A stretch of 64,000 nucleotides of DNA. It comes from Ryuthela nishihirai. Taxonomy: Eukaryota; Arthropoda; Arachnida; Araneae; Heptathelidae. Location: contig JAWZYU010000011.1 of assembly GCA_038380435.1 (NCBI GenBank), forward strand, positions 73,901,501 to 73,965,500. The letters are read 5' to 3'. The notes under the pieces were generated by a model, which was not told where the DNA came from, searched no databases, and saw only the letters and a program-made list of their open reading frames with translations. This document shows positions 44,032 to 55,962 of this stretch, one piece after another (within the stretch, counting starts at the first letter, position 1; each line of letters starts with the position of its first letter). The position numbers were made by a program, and so were the translations under genes.

Positions 44032-44450
44032 ATGTAACTAAAACTAAATATATGTATTTTAGACTGAGGGAACATATGGAAGATTTTTACAAGAACCAAC
44101 TTATTTACCACAAGACAAATTGTTTAGATGCAGAATGTTCTTGTGAAGCAATAGAAGGTGTGAAAAATTACAATCACCTTGAGGTTCAAATTGATAGAAA
44201 ATGAACTTATCTACTTTACTGACTAATACCTTGGGGAAGAACTCATGTAACTACTATAAAACAATTAGAATATGCACAAAATCATTTATTAGATGCATGC
44301 TAAAATTAAAAATAATAAGGGATTATAGGAATACCCATTCTTCACAAATTTTGCGACTGGTTAATATCAGAGTTCATAAAAATATTATTACTAAACATTA
44401 TGTTCATTTGTCAAGCAAATTATTAAATGCTTTGTGAAATGAAATTAAAA
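44032..44450 (+). pseudogene. Jockey-type LINE reverse transcriptase, C-terminal part
   Basis: Continues the RT of 38710-39239 after the piggyBac-like element: 'NVTKTKYMYFRLREHMED' (RT block 6), then 'CEAIEGVKNYNHLEVQID' (block 7, usually YKYLGV.ID), then decayed helices to about 44450. Together with the N-terminal part it covers most of the RT domain; nothing downstream of RT remains. Confidence 0.85.
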
Positions 44451-46854
44451 TCATAAAAAATGAATAGCATTTTCTTAAACAAGTAAAATTAAGGTTATTA
44501 ACTTTTGACAATATTGGATATTTGCTATTGGCCCAAAATTAAAATTTAAATAATTAACTTCTTGATGTAGTGCTTAAAAACTTCTATCTGTAATAATTGT
44601 ACTGTTGGAAAAAGTATATATGCATATAGTGTTAACATAAAGGATTTTACTGTAAACGCTAATCTATTGTATATCATGTGTTAGTAGTAAAATATTGTAT
44701 GAAAAATTGCATTAATATGCATAATGACACCTACAAATGAATCATACTCTAGTGAGTTATTATTTCTGTGAAATATCTTGCTTTATTATTTATAATCTGC
44801 TTCAAAAATCACTCATGAGAAGTATTTTGTATATTTCATTTGCATTGTTCTTCATTTGTTTGTGGGAAAATAATTAATGCCTTTCTTCCTTTCTTATACA
44901 TTGAAAACGAAGGAAAAGTGAAGATGAAATTTATGATTACTATTCTTTATTTCCTGTGAACAATGAAGCAAGAAATTTTTTTTTTTTTTTGCAGTAACAT
45001 AGTGAGTGTATAAAGGAAATAATTGTAATAGTGATTTGATTATTTGTAATAGAAGTTTACTTCATAATTGTTCATGGAATAAATATAATAAGTAGTAGAT
45101 ACTTAATACTAGGTGTTACTATTCTAAATTACATTTGTAACTAATTTGTTCTAATAAAGATTTACTCATTCATTCAAAAATATATATATGACTTAATGCA
45201 ATATACTTGTACTATGAAAGTGTTAACATGTTCAAAGCATAAGAACACAGATCTCAATAGTGAAACTCACTTTCAACAAGCATATAGATCTTCTTGCCCA
45301 ATAATAAATATAGATAGAAATTAATAATATTAATATATAGATTGAAAAAAGTACCCAATGAATAATCAATTTATCAGCCTACAAATACAAAACATAAATC
45401 CATATTAATTAAATTGAAATTTGCAAATAAAACATTTTGTAATATTAATAAAATTATTACACAGACTGAAGGAGCCATTCAGACAATAACAAATATTGAT
45501 AAAGACAAGACATATTTATTGTCAATCCCACCTTAAATCATACCTTAAACCAACTAGAGGATAATTACAAAATAGAAATTAAAACATTAAATTATATCTG
45601 TGATATGTGCTTAAATTACAGCTGATAAACATATCAAATTATGATGGCAGAGATTAAAAATGGAATACATAAATGGCTGAATATTTTTCAGTTTTTGATT
45701 GTCAAAAGTTAAATTGTATGAGGAATGAAATGTTCCCTTGGAAAATATCTTAATTAAATATCAGACCTAAAAACAGTTATGCTTTCATTTTGGTATTCAT
45801 AAATACTAGTGTCATTGACATATGAATTTCATGTTGTTACTAAAATGCTAATTTAGCTCTCTATTTTCTGAAATGAACATTTTTATATATAATTGGGAGT
45901 AAAGATAAGCTAAAGATCTATAGTAAATATATAAGTTAAATTATGATTATGTTAAATTATGATCTACAGTAAATATATATGTTAAATTATGACATTTAAT
46001 ATCCTATACTGACTGAAGCATGCTAACATCTGTGCCTGCCACAAAACAACTATTTTGTCTGATGTTACATTGAGGAACAATGACAAATGCATAGCACATA
46101 TATAATAAGATGCATTTTCTGCTTTTCTCGAAAAGTTGTGACATAAGCTGGAATTCTACAAATGCATTGGTTAACATGCATGGCAAATCATAGTTCCAAC
46201 GCCATATTTCATTTCTCTGTGCCACTTCCAAACTGATGTCGACTTTGCAACAGAATCCCCACCAGAACAATGGCAAAATCAGGAACATAAGTGAATTCAT
46301 AATAATATGGATTGTACTACCCACCACAGGGCAACAGATTAACCTATATATCAGATATCAACCCAGGAAAAACCAAGGTAATATTGCAGATATTTATAGA
46401 TAATAATTACAACTAATTGTCTCAGATTTTCTGACCATTACAATGAAAGAGAATAATTTTATTAATTTTAAAAACATAATTATAACATTTATGCACTTTT
46501 CTTTACATCCTCTACAAATTTCCAGAAAAGCAGATAATGAAAAACAACACTAAACTTCTAACATGATGCCCATAGGGCTGAATTTTTTAAGATTAGGCAT
46601 ATTCAGTATAACTAAATGGAACAATAACCAAAAGTGTATATGACATTGAATTAACTGAATATTTTTTATCATCCTCTTGAAATCTTTCTTAAAAATCTTA
46701 AAATAATAGAGTAAACAGTTTACAAAAACTTCATAATATTCAACAAATTTGAACAATTAATGTTACCTTTCTTTGGCAAATAGATTATCCCTAGCATTCC
46801 AAGATCTTTTATTTAAGAAGCTTTCACAAAATCAACCTACTGACATTTTCCCAG
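44451..46854. other. AT-rich DNA without recognised features
   Basis: Simple AT-rich sequence with a T run at 44977-44991. A minus-strand frame at 46004-46327 (107 codons, Trp- and Cys-rich, slightly less AT-biased) has no motif that I recognise; it could be an exon or chance. Confidence 0.45.
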
Positions 46855-47070
46855 CACAATGCCTGAATGTTAGTGTGCTTGGCTGTGTATTAAAGGAATC
46901 TAGGTTCAAGTGATGGATGTGGTTCAAGATACAGCATGGATGTTTCTTTACTTGTGTTGTCTTTCTATTGAGGTCTCCACCTTCCTCACAGACCTTCTCT
47001 ATGACATATTATACTGACAAGCTATGATCAGACTTCTGTTGCATGCAGCGACTTTAGGGATAATGTTTTT
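46855..47070 (+). mobile_element. SINE3 copy, old
   Basis: 'agtgtgcttggctgtgtatt' and 'ctaggttcaagtgatgg' correspond to the head, and 'gaggtctccaccttcctcac' and 'tatactgacaagctatgatc' to the body. Similarity to other SINE3 copies is perhaps 70 percent. The tail has lost its usual form. Confidence 0.65.
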
Positions 47071-47079
47071 TTTTTTTAA

Positions 47080-48241
47080 ATCGACATCCACGTGTTCTTT
47101 TTGGAGTTACTGCTGTATGTAATAACAGGGATCTTAACATTTTTTTCTTTCTGGAAAAATGTTTGTTGGAGTAACAAGTTTAATATATATATATATAAAT
47201 ACTTGTGTGTACAAATATGAATTTTTTTAAAAAAAAAACAGTTTCCTTTACCATTTATTAAAATAATACAATGCAAGGCAGTTGTATATTTTATACACAC
47301 ATTAAACCAAGTTCACTGAAAAAAATAAATCTTATCATTTACATTTAATAAGTTCATTTCTTGATTTTATATAACAGCTTGATGATTGTCACATCAATCT
47401 TATGGTATCAGTCTTTCCCCATTTAGTTTCACTGGTCTTTCATGATGCCTCTGATTGCATTTGATGGGCACACATTTTCTGTCTTAGCATTGGTATGATG
47501 CAAACTGAATTGTCATAATCTGTGAATGTCATTATAATGAAATGTCATTAAGTGAGGTACAAGTGTAGGGGCATGTTTATGGCTGTAATGAAAAGGTTAA
47601 GGTAGGTACAATTTCACTAATAACTCAAACTTTATATTTTAAAAAAATGAAGAAAAAAAACTACATTTAGAAAAAGCAGCTAATCGAAATTTACACTTAC
47701 CTCACCCCCAAAATTGTAGTTGCGCACATTTAACAAGCCAACTAGAGTTGTGTAAATAGAAGTTTTTTCAGGCATTTTGGTTACACTAAAAAACAGAAGG
47801 AGGAAAATATTAATGTAACTTACAAATAATTATATCTACAATTATCAAGATATTTTACTAGTGATTAACTCAAAGATGCATGACACAATATATTTTCACA
47901 CTTCATATGAGAGGTTAGACTAACACTAATGAAATTTAAGTGGTAAAATGTTTAATATTGCATCTCAAATTACTGCAATATGTTTAAATGATATCCAGAT
48001 CAATGTTTAATAAATGTGTAGCATACAAATTATCTTTATTACACATCTTGTATTTCCATACTTCTATAGCTACTTGGTAAAAGGAATTTTTTTAAAGAAC
48101 TACAATGCTAAGTATGATGAAAAAATGCTAAGGATAATTTCAAATTTTTTTATGCTATCAATTATTTATATGTGATTGTCTAATTCTCATTTGAAATCGT
48201 CACACATGGTGGAGCTCTGGCAATGGCACATTTGTGTTCAA
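47080..48241. other. AT-rich DNA without recognised features
   Basis: Contains short (TA)n at about 47182. No element ends or credible coding frame. Confidence 0.5.
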
Positions 48242-50475
48242 CACTGGTTTACAAGGTTTTTTATAACATGAACAATTGTAGCTGCCTTTAACTATTTTTC
48301 AGGTGCTAATTTCAGATCTGGTCTTAAAAAATGGCTAGCACGTCACGTTTTTATGTATTGCCCATTTTGATTCCTATTAAGATCTTCCTATGCCAACACC
48401 TCCAAGCAACTGGGAGGATACTAGATATTTTACTTTTTGTGGCTGGAACACTGATTGCCAAGTGGTAGAAAACATGTAACAGTAACCTAACCTCAGACCA
48501 CCATTCTTATTGTTTTCATTGTAGGAGGAACACATACTGTACATTGAAGAGTGAATTTTGGTGTTTAAATGGCACAAACACAGCATCACGAATACGTTAA
48601 TGTGCCAAATACGTTATATTATGTGTATGAAAATTATATTTTAAAATCCCAGGGTCATTCTTTGACAAAGATTGGGAAGAAAGCCTATAACTTGTATTTT
48701 GGATGTCTGTTGGAGATCAGGACAAAACATGGGCTTGTTGCTTTGTTGGCCTGAGTGAATGCTTGAAAGGTAAGATAAAATCCATGCCTTTTGCAGTTCC
48801 AATGGTTTGGCGTGAGCCAACTAGTCACTTGCATGATTGCTATTTTTGTTTAACTAAAGCGTCAGGCTTTTCAAAAAAAGGACAAAAGCAAAATACAATA
48901 TCCAAATGTGTCTTCAACCATAAGGTCAGTTCCTCATGGAGATCTTGCTATACCAACACCTCCAACCAACTGGGAGGAGATGGATTCACATTCATCAGAG
49001 GAAGACTTTGAGGCACATACAGATTCTGATCCTACATACACCCCAAAAAAGTTAGACAAGCCTCACCTGATTCAGCAAAATGAACTAAATGATCTTGTTT
49101 GAGACCTAGGACTTTTCAAACAACAAGCTGAGGTTTTAGGTTCAAGACTTCAAGAGTGGAATCTTCTAGCCAAAGGTACCAGAGTTTCTCTGTGCAGAAA
49201 GAGAAATTTGGCTTTTTCTGCTTATTATGAGATACAAGATGGTTTGTGTTTCTGCACAGATATTTCAGGGCTGATGGAAGAAACTGGAACAACTCACGAC
49301 CCTAAGGAATGGCGTCTATTTAGAGATTCGTCAAAATTCAGCTTAAAAGCTGTTCTTTTGTATAAAGGAAACCAAACACCTTCCATTCCAGTGACACACG
49401 CTGTGGAAATGAAGGAAACTTATGAAAGCATGGGGAAAATACTCAGGCTTCACGAAATTCTGCTGTTTTCTGTGTTTGTGGGACAGTAGGGCCAGAAAGG
49501 AACACTTCAAAACAAAAGACTGGCCCAAAAGAGTTGTTTTCATTCCTAGAAAGAGTAATGTGAGGTATAATCCTCTAGATGTTTCCTCTGATGTTCTGCT
49601 CCCACCACTGCACATCAAACTGGGGCTTATGAAAAACTTTGTAAAAGCTATGGACAAAACTGGTAAAGGGTTTTTGCACTTGAAGGAAAATTTTTCAAAA
49701 CTATGTGATGCAGAACTCGAAGAAGGGATCTTTGTTGGTCCTCAGATCAGGAAGCTACTGAATGATACTGTCTTCAAAGAAAAACTGAATATGAAGGAGC
49801 ACACTGCATGGAAATCCTTCATGCCTGTGGTCCAGGGTTTTCTCGGGAATCACAAAGAGGAAAATTACCATCAATTCATTCAAGATCTCAAAAACTATGA
49901 AAATCTTGGCTGCCGAATGTCTAAAGATCCATTTCTTGCACTCGCATCTTGACTTCTTTCTTCCCCAATAACTTAGGAGCTGTCAGTGATGAGCAAGGGG
50001 AAAGATTTCACCAGGATATCTGAACCATGAAGAGATACCAAGGCAGGTGGGACCCAGCAATGATGGATGACTACTGCTAGTTCTTGCAAAAGAAAGATAC
50101 CTCAGCACATAAATGACAAAAATGAACTTCTTGTAAGTATAAAAGAACTTTACCCGTGCTTTCTTATTTTGTGTTTCAATATTATTATTTCATTTGTTAC
50201 TTGGTATTCAGTGGTTTATAACTATGATGTTTCTAATTTTATTCACTGTAATCATGTAATTAATGAGTTTTAAGTTGCAATTTAATAGTCACCTTTATTT
50301 TCATTTCCCAGATATTAGTATTCATTGAAAGTTGAAATACATTAATCCATAATTTTTAAAAAAAACTTACATGCTTCAGATTTTTCATAGCCATATTTGA
50401 ATTCAGCACCCCAAAATTAGTTAAAAACATCCTATTTGACCAATGTTATAATTGGTTTAAATTTGCTGTCTAGTG
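48242..50475 (+). mobile_element. CACTRG-ended DNA transposon, copy 2
   Basis: Begins CACTGGTTTACAAGG and ends, reversed, CACTAGACAGCAAA. The flanks are CAA (48239-48241) and TAA (50476-50478), an imperfect 3-bp duplication. It aligns with copy 1 (23668-25963) from end to end but in opposite orientation, lacks the 60-bp duplication of copy 1, and lies in unrelated flanking sequence, so the pair reflects transposition and not a segmental duplication. Confidence 0.9.
48569..50110 (+). pseudogene. Putative CMC-type transposase of copy 2, degenerate
   Basis: The frames are 'MAQTQHHEYVNVPNTLYYVY' (48569), 'MSVGDQDKTWACC' (48703), 'PTPPTNWEEMDSHSSEEDFE' (48980), 'DPKEWRLFRDSSKFSLKAVL' (49290), 'GFTKFCCFLCLWDSRAR' (49442), 'LLPPLHIKLGLMKNFVKAMD' (49600) and 'LGAVSDEQGERFHQDI' (49978). 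It shares with copy 1 the shift after 'NLYFGC', the frame change after 'RLHEI' and the stop after 'FLALAS'. A stretch that I remember from relatives between 'KETYESMG' and 'GFTKFCC' is missing here too. The E-x-x-E-x-x-H-like 'DEQGERFH' could be the catalytic Glu region of a CMC enzyme. Role in cells beyond transposition is unknown. Confidence 0.75.
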
Positions 50476-50479
50476 TAAT

Positions 50480-50879
50480 CATTAGTAATCTTCATTTCAG
50501 AAGTAGTCTACAACTAGGATAATGTATTGAATTAATCAGAGGCTGAATGGTTATTTTATTTGGCTGCATTGGGAAGCTGACTGGTATTTACCTCACATTA
50601 GATAAGTTTTTATTGTCTCTCTGTTGAGGTTTGATTTAGCATTCTTCAAAATCTTTCACTTTCCCTGTTGGTTTCCTTTGTAGTCACTACAAAGTCTTCA
50701 CTAATATATTCCTATCATTACTTCCATGCAAATGATATTTCAAAGAAAGAAATTTGGACTCTGACATTTCATACATCTCTCAATATATTAATTTCTTCAC
50801 TCATTTTATGAATGATGTTGGTTGTTTAATTGTACCACATGACACAAATCAGGTAATAACTGAAAAAAATAAAAATATA
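50480..50879. other. No recognised feature
   Basis: Spacer between the CACTRG element and a SINE3 copy. Mixed sequence with no ends or coding motif. Confidence 0.5.
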
Positions 50880-51083
50880 ATAATAAAAAAATAAATACCC
50901 CCTCAAGCAGCTGCTTGCCACAGAGGTCTGACAGGAGCCTGTCAGTTTATATGCCACAGTAGAAGATCTGAGAGGATGGCAGGACCTCAGCAGAAAACAA
51001 CACGAACATCCATGCCTTACCCGCGGCTCGAACCCAGGTCCCATAGATCAGTAGCCAAGCGCGCTAACCACTCGGCCACGGGA
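50880..51083 (-). mobile_element. SINE3 copy, full length
   Basis: On the minus strand the head is 'ccgtggccgagtggttagcg' with B box GGTTCGAGCCG at about 51025-51035, and the tail is followed by (A)nT units. The head end coincides with the outer edge of the large inverted repeat that starts at 51085. Confidence 0.92.
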
Positions 51084-51084
51084 A

Positions 51085-52579
51085 CATCCATAATTTCCCA
51101 AATACATGACGAACAGATACTAAATATCACACATATAAAGATCCCAAGTTTATCCTGTATTGTGTTAAAAGTTCAATTCTGAGGTTCTGTGTAGAGAACA
51201 CACTAGATCTTCCAGAAGTACTACCACTTCACACACTTTCTCTAAACTTTCAAGTCCTAGTGCAGATCTATATGAATTCCTTGGTATCCCTGAAGATACT
51301 GATACTGATGCTTCAAAAAGTTCTTTTTAACTTGAATGTCATAATGCTATATCCAAACAGGTTTTACTTTCTGAGAAAATAAAAAATCCTCAATGTACCA
51401 ATTACTTTGTAATAAATGCCAATAAAAATTTCATATGGTAAGATTTCTTAGCATTTCATTTCTTTTTTTTAAATTTTTGCACAACCAAAAAATTTGTTTC
51501 TTATGTTCAAAACTGTTCTCCTTTATAAATGAAATCAAAAACATCCAAGTTGTGAACTCTATATTGAATGAGCTGCATTTCTTGAGTAGCAGTAGGTATA
51601 AATATAAGGAGATGCAAAATTCCCTCTCTAGAGTCAGGAACAAAAAAAGAGCAGAAAAAGCATTCAAATTGGGCTTATACAATATATTTTATTCTGGAAA
51701 GATTTCCCTTTTGATCATTATTCATCTTTTTTATCAAATTTAACTTTTAAATTATTCTTCATTTTTTTTACAAAATAGGGAGATTTCCCCTGCTTAAAAC
51801 TTGAATATCGGCTTCATTACTCAATGAAAGTTGTGATCTGAAGAAAATGTTTTGCAAGCATTAAAAAAATATTGCTCTTTTTACAGCTTTTTCTAGCTTA
51901 TTTTCTTATGACAACACTGGTGTGACTTGTGAGCTTCTAAACATGTGGGATCAATATATATATATACAGTGAAACCAACTATGTAAGGGCAGAAGATGGC
52001 TCAGTCAGTCTGCCCCAGCTCATAAACTGATATTCTCAGTTTAAGTGACAATAGTGTCTCCATTAAGATTTTCTCCACTAAAACTCGCACTACCATAGGT
52101 GAGAAATGGTACATGGTATCCAAAGAAATGGAAATGGTATTCAAGCATGCTAAGCACTAAGCCATGGGATGGACATAATTCTCTTTACAAGCTTATGATA
52201 AAACCCTGTCAGAACCTCACACAGCCCAAAGGTGGGTGGATCAATATATATATATACAGTGAAACCAACTATGTAAGGGCAGAAGATGGCTCAGTCAGTC
52301 TGCCCCAGCTCATAAACTGATATTCTCAGTTTAAGTGACAATAGTGTCTCCATTAAGATTTTCTCCACTAAAACTCGCACTACCATAGGTGAGAAATGGT
52401 ACATGGTATCCAAAGAAATGGAAATGGTATTCAAGCATGCTAAGCACTAAGCCATGGGATGGACATAATTCTTTTTACAAGCTTATGATAAAACCCTGTC
52501 AGAACCTCACACAGCCCAAAGGTGGGTGGGCATGAAGCAATGATGCACCAATCAGATAAAATGTGCTTATTTCCTACAT
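51085..52579 (+). repeat. Left arm of a 3.2-kb inverted repeat
   Basis: Aligns base for base in reverse complement with 52965-54327 over long stretches, with only occasional single differences (for example 'cttggtatcc' against 'cttggcatcc'). It holds two tandem copies of a 290-base unit (51949-52528) where the right arm has one, and it lacks the SINE3 present in the right arm. Frames in it such as 51435-51743 are repeated in the other arm and have no recognised motif; the stretch near 51220-51330 can be read as 'SADLYEFLGIPEDTDTDASK', which might be a protein remnant. Confidence 0.93.
51949..52528 (+). repeat. 290-bp tandem duplication in the left arm
   Basis: Units 51949-52238 and 52239-52528 differ at one position that I can see (attctc against attctt). 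Each begins GATCAATATATATATATACA and ends in 'ggtgggtg'. The near identity makes this one of the youngest events in the window. Confidence 0.95.
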
Positions 52580-52964
52580 GCAAATGCTGCAAAAATTGAC
52601 ATCAGAAATTAAATAAAACTTAGTAAGTAGTATTGTATCAAAGTGTTTAATAAAATAAGTATGTATTTTAGAAATTTGTGTAAAGAATTCTTTCACTATT
52701 CTTCAGTTTTGTATAAGTTTCTTAAGACTGACATTGCTGTTGTTAAATATTCAAACTTCCATAACTCATTAAATACTGAACGAATATTGTTGAAAATCGA
52801 GATATTGATTTATTTGATTGAGATCTTTATCTGCAATAATGATTGAGATCTTTATCTGCACAGTTTTCAAAACAAAGAAACTTATTTTAGAAGTTATAGA
52901 GCTTTGACGTCAGCTTCCCATTGACCTTAACATAGGTATTTTCCTTAATTTATGAAACCAGTGT
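52580..52964. other. Spacer (loop) of the large inverted repeat
   Basis: 385 bases not shared between the arms. It includes a 25-base tandem duplication, 'gattgagatctttatctgca' at 52818 and 52843. In a transcript of the inverted repeat this would form the loop. Confidence 0.85.
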
Positions 52965-54327
52965 ATGTAGGAAATAAGCACATTTTATCTGATTGGTGCA
53001 TCATTGTTTCATGCCCACCACCTTTGGGCTGTGTGAGGTTCTGACAGGGTTTTATCATAAGCTTGTAAAGAGAATTATGTCCATCCCATGGCTTAGTGCT
53101 TAGCATGCTTGGATACTGATCAGAAGAACTCAGGTTTGAGCACTGGATAAGGCATGATGTTTTCTTTCTTTTGTCCTTCTGCTGAGGATTCTTCATAAAT
53201 CTTCTCTATGAATATTATACTGACAGACAGTTGCTTGAGTGGTAGGTTTTTTTTATTTATATACACATAACTTATTAAACCCATTGATGTACCATTTCTC
53301 ACCTATGGTAGTGCGAGTTTTAGTGGAGAAAATCTTAATGGAGACACTATTGTCACTTAAACTGAGAATATCAGTTTATGAGCTGGGGCAGACTGACTGA
53401 GCCATCTTCTGCCCTTACATAGTTGGTTTCACTGTATATATATAATGATCCCACATGTTTAGAAGCTCACAAGTCACACCAGTGTTGTCATAAGAAAATA
53501 AGCTAGAAAAAGCTGTAAAAAGAGCAATATTTTTTTTAATGCTTGCAAAACATTTTCTTCAGATCACAACTTTCATTGAGTAATGAAGCCGATATTCAAG
53601 TTTTAAGGCAGGGGAAATCTCCCTATTTTGTAAAAAAAAATGAAGAATAATTTAAAAGTTAAATTTGATAAAAAAGATGAATAATGATCAAAAGGGAAAT
53701 CTTTCCAGAATAAAATATATTGTATAAGCCCAATTTGAATGCTTTTTCTGCTCTTTGTTTGTTCCTGACTCTAGAGAGGGAATTTTGCATCTCCTTATAT
53801 TTATACCTACTGCTACTCAAGAAATGCAGCTCATTCAATATAGAGTTCACAGCTTGGATGTTTTTGATTTCATTTATAAAGGAGAACAGTTTTGAACATA
53901 AGAAACAAATTTTTTGGTTGTGCAAAAATTTAAAAAAAAGAAATGAAATGCTAAGAAATCTTACCATATGAAATTTTTATTGGCATTTATTACAAAGTAA
54001 TTGGTACATTGAGGATTTTTTTATTTTCTCAGAAAGTAAAACCTGTTTGGATATAGCATTATGACATTCAAGTTTAAAAAGAACTTTTTGAAGCATCAGT
54101 ATCAGTATCTTCAGGGATGCCAAGGAATTCATATAGATCTGCACTAGGACTTGAAAGTTTAGAGAAAGTGTGTGAAGTGGTAGTACTTCTGGAAGATCTA
54201 GTGTGTTCTCTACACAGAACCTCAGAATTGAATTTTTAACTTTTAACACAATACAGGATAAACTTGGGATCTTTATATGTGTGATATTTAGTATCTGTTT
54301 GTCATGTATTTGGGAAATTATGGATGT
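52965..54327 (-). repeat. Right arm of a 3.2-kb inverted repeat
   Basis: Reverse complement of the left arm, ending at 'attatggatgt' opposite 'acatccataat' of the left arm. It retains a degenerate SINE3 at 53083-53281 that the left arm has lost, so this arm is nearer the ancestral form. The minus-strand frame 53659-53967 equals the left arm's 51435-51743 with two residue changes. Confidence 0.93.
53083..53281 (+). mobile_element. SINE3 copy, old, in right arm only
   Basis: 'cttagtgcttagcatgcttg' and 'ctcaggtttgagcactgg' form the head, and 'tattatactgacagacagtt' with 'gcttgagtgg' the tail. In the left arm the matching place holds only the head start plus about 28 unrelated bases, a deletion with filler. 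Confidence 0.72.
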
Positions 54328-54371
54328 GGTTATTCCCATTATTAGGAAGGTGGCCATATTCTGATATGGCT

Positions 54372-54920
54372 GTGTATATAACATGACCTATTTCTGTTCA
54401 CCTGTTTTTTTTTTTATTCTAAAGTTGACTTGGTTATTTGACTGTCACAGCTGGTGAAAAACTTGGACTTTTCCCAAAGTATAGTAAAAAAAAATAAATA
54501 AATAAATAAATACCCCCTCAAGCAGCTGCTTGCCACAGAGGTCTGACAGGAGCCTGTCAGTTTATATGCCACAGTAGAAGATCTGAGAGGATGGCGGGAA
54601 ATAATTTTTCTCTTATACATACATAAGCAAATTTCTATTGATATGAATTATAATCAATTCTGTCTATTGTTTTTAATAACTTTTTTATCAAATTGCCAGA
54701 TGCATTTTTATTACATGCCTCTATAAAAGCCCTATTAAAAGAAGTAATCTTTTTTGTTAAATATTTCATTTTCAGAAAATCCAGAATTAAATGCTTATCA
54801 ATTTGGCATACAACATGTCATATTTCCTTTCACTAGGTATTTGGCTATTTCTGACTCAACACAGTTGAAAAAAACCTGGCCACAGGGTGCAATTGTTTTT
54901 CAGGCATGGCATGGTAAGGG
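54372..54920 (+). mobile_element. PiggyBac-like element, right-end fragment
   Basis: Matches 41400-41740 plus 43850-44027 of the element at 39244: 'taacatgacctatttctgtt', 'ctaaagttgacttg', 'attgccagatgcattttt', 'cagaaaatccagaattaaat'. It ends in GGTAAGGG followed by TTAA (54921-54924). It lacks the pogo insertion, which confirms the pogo edges. The left part is absent. Confidence 0.87.
54489..54598 (-). mobile_element. SINE3 copy, 5'-truncated
   Basis: Contains (AAAT)n and the conserved 3' half 'cagctgcttgccacagaggt' to 'agaggatggc', and then stops; the tRNA-like head is missing. It is inserted in the piggyBac-like fragment. Confidence 0.9.
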
Positions 54921-54924
54921 TTAA

Positions 54925-55759
54925 AGCATTTCAACAAAATATCTGTGCTACCTAGTATCAAAGTAATTAATGAGATTTTACATACTGTAGAAGTAACACA
55001 TGAGAGCATCTTCATAGATGAAAGCTGATAGTGAATGGCAAGTTCATTTTATAAAGTCCTTGTTGGCAAGTAATGAGTCACAACAGATTCTAAGTGGAGA
55101 AAGTGGTGAGGGTTACTGATGTGTTGGAGTTGGTTGCTTGATGAATTTTTCTTTGGATGACTGTAGTTTCATGACTGCAGTAGGGTCAGTAATAACTGAT
55201 GATACATATGGTAGCATAGACTGCTTATACATTTTAAAATCAATATGCATTTCGTGTCGTAAATTAGTATTAGGGCATTGCGCCAGTAGATGTTTCTTGA
55301 GCATGGCCAATTAACAATGCTACTTGCATGTATAAAATCACATGTTAATCACTTAGTTAATCACTTAGTAAGTCATATCTTTTATGTATTGTAATCAGAG
55401 TGAACATTAAACTCATTAGAAGTTTTCATTTACATCTGCTTAACATGTGATTTTATATATACAATGATATTGTGAATTATATGGTTATTTAATATTATTA
55501 CATTGTGTTTTAATGAATAAGTTTACACAACTTTAAAGTTTTCATATTTTTACTCGTACGATGCTACAAAGGGTATTGGTAAATTTTGTTAATCTATTCT
55601 CTTTCACTTTAATTATCATCTACCTCAGCATTACTTCTTCCAACTTTGGCACTTTTAATATGAATTAATCACTTCAAGAGTCGTTTCCATCACAACTCCT
55701 CATTGCTGCCTAATTTTATAACTGGTCAATCAACATAACAACACAAGAAATCATTATTA
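54925..55759. other. No firm feature; one unassigned short frame
   Basis: A minus-strand frame at 55113-55310 begins 'MAMLKKHLLAQCPNTNLRHE'. It is short, of normal amino acid mix, and unrecognised. The rest is AT-rich. A near-repeat 'gttaatcacttagt' occurs at 55342 and 55356. Confidence 0.4.
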
Positions 55760-55962
55760 TGCATATAACAATGGTTCAAGGTTCTGAAAGTACTTGGAGA
55801 AATTAGCCTCCAATAAGGGGGCTCCCTACACCAGTCACAACAGAAGGGCGAGATAGTGGAGGCAGAAGAAACCGCCTCACAGCATCTCTCGAAGCAAATA
55901 AGAGTACTAATCTGAAGAAAGAAATAAAGAAAACATTAGACCTTGCAGAAGAGGCCAATGTT

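Noticed and set aside
46004..46327. 107-codon Trp/Cys-rich frame on the minus strand as a host exon
   Set aside because: Unrecognised and without clear splice sites or neighbours; mentioned only as part of a gap entry.
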